From: Euglena gracilis
Taxonomy: Eukaryota > Euglenida > Euglenophyceae > Euglenales
Assembly (NCBI GenBank): GCA_039621445.1
Contig: CP154956.1
Location: forward strand, 20,673,295-20,737,294
Direction: 5' to 3'
DNA: 64,000 nucleotides
Within the stretch, counting starts at the first letter, position 1; each line of letters begins with the position of its first letter. Of this stretch, positions 1 to 9,860 are shown in pieces. The notes beneath the pieces were generated by a model. The model saw nothing but the letters and a program-made list of their open reading frames with translations, was not told the DNA's origin and ran no database searches. Made by a program: the position numbers and the translations under genes.

Positions 1-179
1 TTAAGCCCTGCCTTTCAGCAGTTTCTTCTGTTTAACAAAAACAAACAAAGCACAAACATTTTTTTTATTTCATGTGAAGATTTTTTTGTGAAGAAAGAAA
101 CCAAGACACTGTTTTGCTCATGTACGGGTGGCTCCTCGTGAGGTGAAGGGCACGCAATTTCGCCAAAATTGCCGATCAC
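1..179. other. AT-rich unassigned edge
   Basis: T/A-rich start of the window followed by ordinary sequence. I see no exon, RNA or repeat that I can support here. Confidence 0.5.
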
Positions 180-255
180 TTGAGTCGGCCCATCAGCCCG
201 GCCCGGCCCGGCCCGGCTAGCGGCCCAGTCCAGCCCGGCAGCCCAGCCCGGCCAA
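180..255. repeat. GC minisatellite (GGCCC-type), short block
   Basis: Degenerate pentanucleotide array of GGCCC/CCCGG units. It is the same repeat class as the larger block at about 865-1240. Open frames across it are a by-product of the repeat, which lacks stop codons, and give no coding evidence. Confidence 0.8.
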
Positions 256-494
256 GCTTCTTTTTAAGACCCCTGGGGGGGGGGGGGAGGGGGCCCCCCC
301 CCCCCACCCAGGGCGGCGCGGAACCGCCCCCCAAGGGGGGGGGGACGCCCCCCAAAACGGCGGCCCGTTAAAGGCAATTTTCAAAAATTTTCAGCGCTTT
401 GCGCCGAAAGCGTATACCCGGCGCCTTCGGCGCGGGACCCTCTCCCCCGGGGGGGGGGGGAGGTCCGGCCCAGACCCACCCACCCCCCCCTCCC
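256..494. repeat. C-run/G-run element with GGCGC hairpin
   Basis: Alternating long G and C homopolymers flank hairpins of the type TTTGCGCCGAAAGCG and GGCGCCTTCGGCGC at about 398-435. The same signature recurs inside the small transposon-like elements elsewhere in the window (for example about 8722, 22180 and 28039). I could not find both termini or a target-site duplication here. Confidence 0.5.
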
Positions 495-610
495 CCCTTA
501 GTTGCACTAAGGCTTCTTGTCTGTTTATGTGGCCGGCGCTAACTTCGCTTATGGCCCAGCTTGCTATGTGGTGAGTGGCCAGGTACCCCTTACACCAGTG
601 CTCTTTTGTT
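495..610. repeat. Dispersed repeat H, copy 1
   Basis: Unique-looking block whose reverse complement recurs at about 60443-60580. Shared text includes GGCCGGCGCTAACTTCGC and the segment reading GCCAGGTACCCCTTACACCA here. A shorter related piece, beginning CCTTAGTGCACTAAGG, lies at about 823-850. The copies sit at opposite ends of the window in opposite orientation. The family is unidentified. Confidence 0.7.
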
Positions 611-864
611 GCTCCGCCTGGCCGAGTGAGCAACTCTGGTGTAATCACCAGCGCTCCCCCCCGGGGGGGGTCTTTGACTTAACACCCGGGGTCTGTCTGA
701 CTTAAAAAGAGGCCTGAGCCAGGCCGGTGCGGCCGGCCGGCCAGTCGCCTCGCTCGGTACCCGCTCGCCCCGTGGGGGGGGTGATGTCCGGCCCTACACC
801 ACCCACCCCGCGCCCTCCCCCTTAGTGCACTAAGGCTTTCTTGTCTGGTACGGCCGGCAGCCTG

Positions 865-1240
865 ACACAGCTGGCGGCCCGACCTGCGGCCTGACCCGGC
901 CTGGCCCGGCCGGCAGCCCGTCCTAGCCCGGCGACATGGCACGGCCCGGCCCAAGCGGCGGCCCGGCGGCCCGGCCCGGCACGGCATGGCCGGCGGCCCG
1001 GCGGCTTGACCCGGCGGCCCAGCCCAGCCCGGCCCGGCCCGGCACAGCCGGCGGCCCGGCGGCGGCACGGCCGCCCGCCGGCCCGGCATCCCAGCCCGGC
1101 CTGGCCCGGCCCGGCTGGCGGCCCAGCGGCCTGGCCCAGACCGGCGGCATGGCACGGCCCGACCCAAGCGGCGGCCTGACGGCCTGGCACGGCCGGCGCC
1201 CCGGCCCAGCCCGGCGGCTGCCCGGCGGCCTGGCCCTCAG
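865..1240. repeat. GC minisatellite (GGCCCGGC-type), large block
   Basis: About 375 bp of degenerate GGCCCGGC/GGCGGCCCGG units. Every frame on both strands is nearly free of stops because of composition, so the Pro/Ala/Gly/Arg-rich frames through it should not be read as genes. Confidence 0.85.
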
Positions 1241-1267
1241 ATCGGCGGGCCGAGCCAAAAACGAAAG

Positions 1268-1490
1268 GCTGAAAAAAGTCCTGTGGGAACCCCTTTTGGG
1301 GTGCCCGGTACGGGACCCCCGTGGTTGGTTTGGGTCCCCGGGTGGGTCCGTGCAATTCCCCATCCATTTTGGGATTTTTTCAAAAAAATCGATTTTTTTT
1401 TGCCCCGCGGAAGGCTGAAAAATGGCCACGTCCTGTGGGAACCCCTTTTGGGGGGCCCCGTACGGGTCCCAAGACGGCCCGTATGTGGGC
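1268..1490. repeat. Tandem duplication of a ~150-bp unit
   Basis: The motif GTCCTGTGGGAACCCCTTTT occurs at 1278 and again at 1430, each followed by a variant GTACGGG-containing text. This looks like two diverged copies of a roughly 152-bp unit. No coding evidence. Confidence 0.7.
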
Positions 1491-1500
1491 CAAGCCGGAT

Positions 1501-1769
1501 GTATGCATGTATGTATGTATACATACATACGTACATACACGCAAACATACATACATACATACATACCTGCCTACCTACCCACCTACCTACCTACCTACCT
1601 ACCTACCTACCTACCTACCTACCTACCTACCTACCTACCTACCTACCTACCTACCTACCTACCTACCTACCTACCTACCTACCTACCTTCCTACCTACCT
1701 ACCTACCTACCTACCTACCTACCTACCTACCTACCTACCTACCTACCTACCTACCTACCTACCTTCCTA

Positions 1770-1848
<79 letters not shown>

Positions 1849-2113
1849 ACCTACCTACCTACCTACCTACATACATACATACATACATACGTACGCACGT
1901 ACGTACGTACGTACGTACGTACGTACGTACGTACGTACGTACGTACCTACATACATACATACATACATACATACATACATACATACATACATACATACAT
2001 ACATACATACATACATACATACATACACACATACATACATACATACATACATACATACATACATACATACATACATACATACATACATACATACATACAT
2101 ACATACATACATA
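1501..2113. repeat. Compound tetranucleotide microsatellite
   Basis: Blocks in order: CATA units with scattered CGTA, then CCTA units (about 1563-1764), CCTG units (about 1771-1847), CCTA and CATA, an ACGT block (about 1890-1945), and CATA to 2113. The related unit types (CATA, CCTA, CCTG, CGTA) differ by single bases and form homogeneous blocks, which suggests point change followed by local expansion. Confidence 0.98.
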
Positions 2114-2114
2114 C

Positions 2115-2396
2115 GGCAGCCATAATCTACATGCCCCCCTCCCAGGGGGGGCCATGTAGTGTGTCCAGGGGGGGGGGGGCACTTTTTTTGTGTTGATGAT
2201 GGAATAGGGTTAGGTGCGCGACTTAGGCTTAGGGTTAGGCCTAACTTGTACACCGAACACCCGTCTATAAGTTAGGCCTACCTAACCCTAAGTCGCGCAC
2301 CTAACCCTATTCCATCATTAACACAAAAAAAACTATTTTGACCCCCTGGATATTCTACATGGCCCCCCCGGGGGGGCCATGTTGAATATGGCTGCC
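2115..2396. mobile_element. Fold-back element inserted in a CATA array
   Basis: Near-palindrome of about 282 bp. The ends are GGCAGCC... and ...GGCTGCC, followed inward by C-run/G-run arms, then by long arms containing GATGGAATAGGGTTAGG and its complement CCTAACCCTATTCCATC. The core reads ACTTGTACACCGAACA. It is flanked on both sides by CATAC repeats, so an exact target duplication cannot be recognised. A diverged relative occupies about 36866-37150. The family is unnamed to me; calling it mobile rests on the two copies and the terminal inverted structure. Confidence 0.75.
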
Positions 2397-2417
2397 ATAC
2401 ATACATACATACATACA

Positions 2418-2672
2418 TAACGTGACCCCCCCTCTATCCCCCCCCCCCTAAAAGCCCAGGTGGCCAATTAGGGGGGGGGGGTTACTCATTTCAAGGGAAA
2501 ATGCCTTTATTCAGGTGTTTTACGGGGGTTCGCGACTATGAAGGACGGGGTCCAGGTGGCAAATTAGGGGGGGGGGTTACGGGTACCCCCCCCTAATTGT
2601 CCCCCCCCGTAATTGGCCAGAAGGGGGGTCCTTGCCGCCCAGAGGGCGGCCAAATAGGGGGGGAGGGGTTGG
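2418..2672. repeat. C/G-run insert within CATA arrays
   Basis: The segment between two CATA arrays begins AACGTGACCCCCCC and contains several C-run/G-run pairs around AATTAGGGGG / CCCCCTAATT motifs. A related segment with the same AACGTGACCCCCCC start follows the next array at 4945-5075, so the pair of segments probably shares an origin. Confidence 0.6.
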
Positions 2673-3004
2673 TACATACATACATACATACATACATACA
2701 TACATACATACATACATACATACATACATACATACATACATACATACATAACTACATACATACATACATACATACATACATACATACATACATACATACA
2801 TACATACATACATACATACATACATACATACATACATACATACATACATACATACATACATACATACATACATACATACATGCATACAAACATACACGCA
2901 TGCATGCATGCATGCATGCATGCATGTATACATGCATGCATACATACATACATACATACATACATACATACATACATACATACATACATACATACATACA
3001 TACA
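2673..3004. repeat. CATA microsatellite
   Basis: Almost pure CATA array of about 330 bp with a short CATG block near 2895-2935. The repeated His-Thr-Tyr-Ile or Met-Tyr-Val-Cys frames are translation of the repeat only. Confidence 0.98.
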
Positions 3005-3285
3005 TTGTGGTGAGTAAGGACCCGCGCTGGGAGGCACCCTGAAAACCAACTGAACCTGTTTCAGTGCCAGGCGGAGTGACCCAAAGACACGGGGTTGCTG
3101 AGCTGAACCTTTGGTGTGCCCAGGGATTTGCCGTCCCTGAGTCAGCGGTGAAGGAGGCACCCACTTGCCGGTTATGTGCCCCCCGACCCTGCCGTCCGGT
3201 TACATTAAACAGGACAGGGGGGCTCCGGACGGACCGGCGCCATCCCGGTGGTGCGGGGAGGCCACCGGGCATGGTTGTTACCCAA
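3005..3285. repeat. 281-bp direct duplication, copy 1
   Basis: Near-identical to 3667-3947 at a constant offset of 662 bp; only a few substitutions are visible (for example AAGGA versus AAGGG near the start). Copy 1 follows a CATA array directly and copy 2 is followed directly by another, so the duplication is interleaved with microsatellite expansion. No convincing exon is seen in it. Confidence 0.95.
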
Positions 3286-3666
3286 GTACATTACCTAAGG
3301 CCCGGCCCCTTGCTTGTGTGGCCACCTTACGGTGTATACCTCGAGGAACGGACCTACGGCTTGAGCAGGCCCCTCCGTTTCCTCCCCGTGCAGCCCCTGG
3401 CATGTGTAGACGCCTTGCTGCACGGGCCCCTGCGTGTCGAGTCCACGGGGAGAGCAGGCCCCTCTCGCGCGCAGACGCCTGCGCTGTTCGTGGGACATGA
3501 GTCGTCGTCCCTCTCAGCGTGGAAGGGGACCTGGAATGGACAGGGGCAAGGGAGGGGAGGCCCCTCCCCTGTGCTGTTCCAAGTCTCGGGTGCCTGGGAC
3601 TAGAGTAACTGCTGTTAGCATGCCAAGGCGATGCTGTGACCTGGCGGTGTGGGGCTCCGCCTGGCC
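3286..3666. other. Spacer between the 281-bp duplicates
   Basis: Non-repetitive GC-rich spacer of 381 bp. It has repeated short motifs around GAGCAGGCCCCTC (two places), and several frames stay open because of high GC. I find no splice-flanked exon that I trust. Confidence 0.5.
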
Positions 3667-3947
3667 TTGTGGTGAGTAAGGGCCCGCGCTGGGAGGCACC
3701 CTGAAAACCAACTGAACCTGTTTCAGTGCCAGGCGGAGTGACCCAAAGACACGGGGTTGCTGAGCTGAACCTTTGGTGTGCCCAGGGATTTGCCGTCCCT
3801 GAGTCAGCGGTGAAGGAGGCACCCACTTGCCGGTTATGTGCCCCCCGACCCTGCCGTCCGGTTACATTAAACAGGACAGGGGGGCTCCGGACGGACCGGC
3901 GCCATCCCGGTGGTGCGGGGAGGCAACCGGGCATGGTTGTTACCCAA
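3667..3947. repeat. 281-bp direct duplication, copy 2
   Basis: Second copy of 3005-3285, ending in the same TTACCCAA before the text switches to CATA repeats. Confidence 0.95.
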
Positions 3948-4945
3948 ATACATACATACATACATGCATACATACATACATTCATGCATACATGCATACA
4001 TACATACATACATGCATACATACATCCATCCATCCATCCATCCATCCATCCATCCATCCATCCATCCATCCATCCATCCATCCATCCATCCATCCATCCA
4101 TCCATCCATACATACATACATACATACATACATACATACATACATGCATGCATGCATGCATGCATGCATACATACATACATACAGACAGACATACATACA
4201 TACACACACACACATACATACATACATACACACACACATACATACATACATACGTACATACATACATACATACATACATACATACATACATACATACATA
4301 CATACATACATACATGCATGCATGCATACATACATACATACATACATACATACGTACATACATACATACATACATACATACATACATACATACATACATA
4401 CATACATACATGCATGCATGCATGCATGCATACATACATACATACATACCTACCTACCTACCTACCTACCTACCTACCTACCTACCTACCTACCTACCTA
4501 CCTACCTACCTACCTACCTACCTACCTACCTACCTACCTACCTACCTACCTACCTACCTACCTACCTACCTACCTACCTACATACGTACATACATACATA
4601 CATACATACATACATACATACATACATACATACATACATACATACATACATACATACATACATACATACATACATACATACATACATACATACATACATA
4701 CATACATACATACATACATACATACATACATACATACATACATACATACATACACACACACATACATACATACATACATACATACATACTTACCTACGTA
4801 CGTACGTACATACATACATACATACATACATACATACATACATACATACATACGTACGTACGTACGTACGTACGTACGTATGTACGTACGTACGTACATA
4901 CATACATACATACATACATACATAACATACATACATACATACATA
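3948..4945. repeat. Compound tetranucleotide microsatellite, ~1 kb
   Basis: Mosaic of CATA with homogeneous blocks of CATC (about 4023-4110), CATG, CACA, CCTA (about 4447-4580) and CGTA (about 4797-4805 and 4852-4895). Same unit repertoire as 1501-2113. Confidence 0.98.
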
Positions 4946-5277
4946 ACGTGACCCCCCCTATATGTTACCCCCCTCATTGTCACCCCCCAAGGGGGGCGAC
5001 AATTAGGGGGGGGGGAGGTTACCCATCATCCTATGGACATGTAGGGTAAATTGGGCAACCCCCCCTAATTGTCACTGTCCAAAAACAACTGTACTGATTT
5101 CCCAACATTTTTTTCCTTGAAACCTTGTATTGGGGCTCTAGCTTCACGTTTGGACCGGCATTCAGGACGCTAGTTTGGGCGTGAAATTGGGTATTTTGAG
5201 ATCATTTTGAGGGGTGCAAATTATTTCAGAAAGTTTTTTGCTTCCTTAGATTTGATTTGATTTGATTTCTTTACAGG
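4946..5277. other. Mixed spacer with a hairpin-repeat L fragment
   Basis: A C/G-run segment like 2418-2672 is followed by ordinary sequence. About 5128-5185 is a diverged copy of repeat L (GGGGCTCTAGCTTCACG... as in 55017 and 55967). A T-rich tract precedes a possible acceptor TTTACAG at about 5271-5277. Confidence 0.5.
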
Positions 5278-5664
5278 GTGGTCCACATGACAAGAGAGTC
5301 CACCCATTGTCAAGAACATTACTCAATCTCTGTGCCATCATTCCAGTGCCAAGTTGCATCTCGCAACAAATGGGCACCAATTTGTGTGGTTGGGGCACTG
5401 ATGTCTTTCACCGTCTTCACGTTATGTGTTGTTGACTGGGAGAAAGTTATCATTTCATATGGTGTGGTTTGTTTGAGTTTGTGTGCTTGTTTTTTTATTT
5501 TCCGTGTTTTATTTAAAAATACAAAAACAATGTCAACCCTGCGGCCAGGTGACCCCAAGTGTAGAAAACCTGAAAACATTTCCAGCGCCTATGTTCATTT
5601 TCATAATCGCTGTGAAATGTGCTCTTTATATTGGGGTTCCTTGCAGGGTCAAGAAAAAGAGTGA
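5278..5664 (+). CDS. Uncertain open region after a plausible acceptor
   Basis: A 128-codon frame is open after TTTACAG. It has a hydrophobic stretch near residues 38-80 and several Cys. The alternative frame immediately after the acceptor is also open for about 50 codons and reads plausibly (a segment begins GPHDKRVHPLSRTLLNLC). Neither matches a family I recognise, and third-position GC is not raised. It may be an isolated exon, a relic of a transposon gene, or chance. Confidence 0.2.
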   Translation: MVHMTRESTHCQEHYSISVPSFQCQVASRNKWAPICVVGALMSFTVFTLCVVDWEKVIISYGVVCLSLCACFFIFRVLFKNTKTMSTLRPGDPKCRKPENISSAYVHFHNRCEMCSLYWGSLQGQEKE

Positions 5665-5694
5665 AAAAATTCTGAAAAATTCCGTGGCCTTTTA

Positions 5695-6065
5695 ACTGTC
5701 ATGAGCGGGGGGAAGGGGAGGTCAGGGGGGGCATGCCAAAACCCAACCCCCTAGGGGGTCGAAAGTGCCCCACTCCCCTGCCTCCCCTAGCACTGCCCCA
5801 GGGTGCTGTGGTGAGAACGAGGCTTGACAAGAACTATTTGCCCCGTTCACTTTGTGAACTAAACTTCATTGGGGAGAGGTTGAGTAACCTCAAGTAATCG
5901 ATTCCCCAAGTAAGACCAGGTTTTGAATAGTGCTGAGCTTTTAAAGGGATTTGCACGTAATGGAAGGCTGAAGAGAACACCATTGCAAATTTTGCAGAGT
6001 TTATAATTTACAAATTGCGCACTTGCAATTTACGGTAACCTTCAGTGATTTACAATAATTTCTGA
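5695..6065. other. No supported feature
   Basis: Ordinary intergenic or intronic sequence with a short G-run/C-run pair near 5705-5790. I see no exon, RNA or clear repeat. Confidence 0.5.
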
Positions 6066-7105
6066 AATGTTAACCCCCCCATACACCCCATACCCATTTT
6101 GTTGGATTTTTTGCGACATTTTTGACCTGTTTTTGACACAAACGGCATTTTGGGTTTCGGGCCAAAAACGGGGGACTGGGGGGTCGAAAAACACTCATTT
6201 TTGGCTCAGCGCCCCATTTTGGGCCCGAAACCCATTGACCTTGGGTGAAAAACGGGTCAAAAATGTCGGAAAAAATCGACAATTTTTTTTGTCTGAAACG
6301 ATGTTTTTTTGGCATCCGGGGCCCGGAAAACCTGTTTTTGGGGGGTCGAAAAACGCTCAATTTCGGCTCAAAAACGGGGTTTCTAGGTGCGAGAGGCCAA
6401 AAAAACATCGGTTCGGACAATTTTTTTCGATTTTTTTCTGACTTCTTTGACCCGTTTTTAACCCAAAATCCATGGTTTTCGGGGCCAAACGGGGCGCTGG
6501 ATGGTCGAAAAACACTCATTTTCGGCTCAAAAATAGTTTTTACGGGTCCGGAGGCCAAATCGCATCGTTTCAGGCAATTTTTATTATTTTTTTTTTTCAA
6601 TTTTTTGACCCCAAAAATGGCCGAAAACGTCTAAGTCAAACAGACCAAAACTGTACAAAATAGCCAAATTTGGCCGAAAAATGGAAGTAACTCGGGCCAG
6701 GCGGGGAGTTGCAGGAATCAAAATAGTGTTAGATAGGGCGTTCCAAGGGCTTCAAATTAGGTCTCCGGAATATTTCCTTTGATTCCCCACCATTTTTGAG
6801 AAATTATAGAAAAATTGATTTTTTGACCCAGAAAAAGGGCCGAAAACCCCCAAGTCGTAAGCCTGCCGCGCTGTTTTGGGCCATTAATCAGCCATATTTC
6901 GGGCCAGGCGGGGATTTGTGGGGAAATCAAAAATACTGCTTGATAAGGCGTTGTAAGGGCTTCAATTTAGGTCTCCGGACATTTCCTTTTATTTCGCTTC
7001 ATTTTCGAGATATTTTGGAAACATCGATTTTTTTTTACCCGAAAACAGCCCAAAACGGCCCCAAAATTGGCCTAAAAATGGCCGTAACACGAAGGTCCAA
7101 TTGAA
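6066..7105. repeat. Dispersed repeat J, copy 1 (~1 kb)
   Basis: Built of internal units of roughly 150-170 bp with recurring GGTCGAAAAACACTCATTTT, GGGCCCGAAACCCATTGACC-like and AATTTTTTTC texts. It starts at CCCCCCATACACCCCATACCC. The reverse complement of the same family covers about 39480-40375, ending ATGGGTATGGGGTGTATGGG. No coding capacity or terminal duplication is seen. Unclassified. Confidence 0.75.
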
Positions 7106-8460
7106 GTGATTCGGAAACTAGAAATCCAGTCGCTTGCGACTGAAAAAAAAATCCGGGAACTGGTCATGGTGATAATCCGCGGTTTTCACGGTCCCGAGGG
7201 GGGGGAGGGCGGGGGTGTCAACCCCCCCTTTTTCTTCGCTCTTACCCATAAAGGGATAAAGAGCTCAGCGACCCCCAAAGATAAAACCCCCAGACCCCTC
7301 CTTGGCAGACAGAGCAAAAATCCAGAAAAATGAGACTGCCCCATTTTAGACCCCCCCCCCCCGAAGGGCAAAAACCGCAGGGTTTAAAAAGTCCCCGAAA
7401 AAATTGCTGAAAGCCCAGTTTGAGGTCCGAAATGATGAAGATTCTGATTGCTTGCTTGAAAATCTTTCGGAAGTAAAATAAACAATCAACTTCAAATAAA
7501 TTCATCAATTTCAATCGTTATACCAGTTTACACATGGTGCAAAGTGCCGCAAACGGAAAACTTTTGTGTTTTTTTGTGATTTCGGAAACCCAAAAATGAT
7601 TTTTGGACCCGGATCGGCCAAGAAAAAAATTCAAAAAGAAGACCTCTCCCAACATCAAAGACCCCTGGATATTTCCAGCAACGGACCTAGACAAAGACCT
7701 GGCCTTGTTTGGGGGAGGGCACATGACCCAAAAAATGCCAGGATTTGAACATGATCTTCATCAAAGTGTTTTGCGTGCCCCTTACACTCTTTCAAACCCA
7801 TTTTGACCCTCTTCTCGCGTTTTTTTTTGGTCGGTAATGGCGATTTGAGGGCAATTTTTGTTTTTCTGAGGTGGGTCAGACATGGCGATGATAAAATGGG
7901 AAGGATTGGAAATGACCAAACCCAAACCTGAAAATTTTCAAAAAAAATCAGAAAACCAAGTCACCAAATAGAATTTTGAATTATGTCATCAGTTCCATTA
8001 TCGGAAACGAGGACCAAATAGAATTCTAAGTTTTTTTCATCGATCTTGCGATCGGTAAATCCAGGAGGGTGTGGGTCCTGAACCCTCTGGGATATGGGTA
8101 AACTGGATGTTCTCTTTTTTCATCTATCTTTTGGGGGTTTGTGGATGCCAAATAGTGTAACGGAGGCAATATTTTTTCCAATAGTTTTCCTAATTTGTGA
8201 GCAAACAAACAAAAATTGTGGTGTGGGATCTTCTTGGCTCTCATTAAATTTGCAAACAAGCACACTCTCTTTCATAAAACAAATACGCTAAATCATTTTT
8301 TTTTGAAAATGCAGAAAGAACTTTTTTTGGGTTAAACACACAAAACAAAACCTCAAAAGATATTTTTTTGGAAATCGACAAAAAATGCCATTTTTGGAGT
8401 CAAAACAAAACGTGGGAATTTGCCCCCCAAAAACACAAAAGGTTTTTTTAAAAAAAATAG
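7106..8460. other. AT-rich spacer with a minor dispersed repeat
   Basis: About 7515-7615 (TTATACCAGTTTACACATGG...) recurs at about 29540-29625, a dispersed repeat of about 90 bp. The rest is A/T-homopolymer-rich with short C-run/G-run pairs near 7198 and 7350. No exon is supported. Confidence 0.5.
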
Positions 8461-8569
8461 CAAAAAAGCACCAGCTATGATGCTTTATCATCTGGATCAA
8501 GGCTTTACTGAAGAAAATTTGACCCCACTCCCCGGGGGGGGGGGGGCTTCCCCCCATAGGGGCAGCGGC

Positions 8570-8866
8570 CAGGCTGTTTTTTACCAACCCCGGGGGGGGG
8601 AGGGGGGGTCCGGAGTGCCTGTGAGTGCCTGCCCAGGCAGGACTACCCCCTGGGGGGGGGTCGGATTTCGGCCTGTGCCCAGGCACATTCCTTTGAAAAT
8701 AGGCCATTTTTGTCTCCCCAGCGCCTTCGGCGCCGGGGTTGTGCTGGGACACTTTTGGCCGTGTGCCCCCCCCCCCCCCCCCGGAGGGGTCGGATTGGGA
8801 GTGCCTGCCCAGGCAGGCCCCCCCCCCCCCCGGGGTGGGGTCGGCACCCGACTAAAATACAGCCTG
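8570..8866. mobile_element. hAT-like non-autonomous element, family C
   Basis: Ends CAGGCTG... and ...CAGCCTG give inverted termini. Flanks GCAGCGGC (8562-8569) and GTAGCGGC (8867-8874) match in 7 of 8 positions, the expected target-duplication length for hAT elements. The 297-bp interior has three C-run/G-run blocks and a GCGCCTTCGGCGCC hairpin at about 8722. It carries no transposase. It sits inside an older family-D-like sequence (about 8490-9200). Confidence 0.8.
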
Positions 8867-8874
8867 GTAGCGGC

Positions 8875-9212
8875 CCCGAGCTGGAGCTGGGCCCAATCCA
8901 GGGTCGAACCGGGTACCAAAAAATCAAAATTGCACAACTGTCCAAAATTTTTATGCAAAAAGAACCTTTGACCCCAAATTTGCCCTGACCAGCCCTTTTG
9001 CGACCTATTTTTGACCCATTTTTGGGCCATTATTGCAACCCCAAAAGCGAAAAATCTCTCCCCGTCCGGCCGCCCTTTTGGCGCCCTTTGGGCAGCTGGA
9101 GATAAATGAAACTCGTTGATGGGGGGTCTGGGGCTGGAAAAAGTCTGCTGGCTGGCTGGACCCCCCCCCCCAAGCTTCCGCCCCCCAGCTAGCCCTTTTC
9201 CAGCCTCTGAGC
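8875..9212. repeat. Family-D-like transposon remnant
   Basis: Contains GCTGGCTGGCTGGACCCCCC and TTTTCCAGCC blocks typical of family D (compare 16277-16711). The left part probably lies before 8562, so the family-C element at 8570 split it. Termini are not resolved. Confidence 0.5.
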
Positions 9213-9860
9213 CAGGCTGCATTTTAGTCGGGTGCTGACCCCACCCTGGGGGGGGGTACCTGTTTGGGCAGGCGCTCCAAGGTACTCCGACCCCCCCGGG
9301 GGGGGGGGGGCACTTGGTCAAAAGTGCCTAGCAGGCACAGCTCTTCCAATGCCGACCACGGAATGCGAGTGTGGGATGAAACCACTGGCATTCTCCGGGC
9401 TCTGCCAGATCCTCACGGACCATAGGTTGCTCCTTGATGTGCACATGGTGGAGCAGCTTATGATCCTGTGTCTGGATGCGGCCCCTTGGGAGCAACATGC
9501 TTACCAATCTGTTTTGGACCGTGTGTTAAAGCAAGCTCCCAGGGCACATTTCCGTTCTGACAAGGGGAAAAAAACGTGTTGGGAAGAACATTTTGCAACA
9601 GGGGGAAGTGCTTCTAACCCCGCACAGCCCTCTGATTTGTCCAGTGATCAGTGATGATGATGATGGCAGTTTGTCATCATCTAGCTCTGATTAACCGTTG
9701 TTTTGACCAGCCCGCCATTGAACATTCCAATGTGTCATAAGCGGGCCGTCCCTTTGGTCTCTTGCCTTGTGGTGCCGACCCCCCCGGGCGCCTGCCTGGG
9801 CAGGCACTTATAGGCACTCCGGACACCTCCTCCCCCGGGGTTGGTAAAAAAACAATGCTG
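9213..9860. mobile_element. Larger family-C hAT-like element with an internal ORF
   Basis: Left end CAGGCTGCATTTTAGTCGGG is the complement of the right end of the 8570-8866 element. Right end GGTTGGTAAAAAAACAATGCTG matches that element's left end, so this copy is inverted relative to it. Target duplication is not convincing (flanks share only CTGAG). Unlike other copies it carries about 350 bp of non-repetitive sequence with an ORF (9349-9654). Confidence 0.55.
9349..9654 (+). CDS. ORF inside a family-C element; unrecognised
   Basis: About 101 codons from an ATG to TGA. The protein has a Cys-containing N-terminus (TECECGMKPLAFSGL), a helix-like middle (HMVEQLMILCLDAAPWEQ), a basic patch and a Ser-rich tail. 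The text is not low complexity, unlike the surrounding G/C runs. I do not recognise a transposase motif. It could be a captured host gene fragment, a remnant of element-encoded protein, or chance. Its position within CAGG-type ends is the reason to look at it. Confidence 0.35.
   Translation: MPTTECECGMKPLAFSGLCQILTDHRLLLDVHMVEQLMILCLDAAPWEQHAYQSVLDRVLKQAPRAHFRSDKGKKTCWEEHFATGGSASNPAQPSDLSSDQ

Noticed and set aside
679-1564. Pro/Ala/Gly/Arg-rich frames of 160-210 codons
   Set aside because: They lie on the GC minisatellite, open on both strands in most frames.
1283-2196. Long frames with repeated Leu-Pro-Thr-Tyr, His-Thr-Tyr-Ile or Met-Tyr-Val-Cys
   Set aside because: They are translations of CCTA and CATA tetranucleotide arrays, open in several frames at once on both strands.
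2205-2310. Telomere-like TTAGGG words
   Set aside because: Only one or two units inside the arms of a fold-back element, in inverted arrangement; no array.
3726-5049. ORFs of 370-400 codons across 3.7-5.0 kb
   Set aside because: Three overlapping frames are open because the tetranucleotide repeat has no stop codons; no start, splice or composition evidence.
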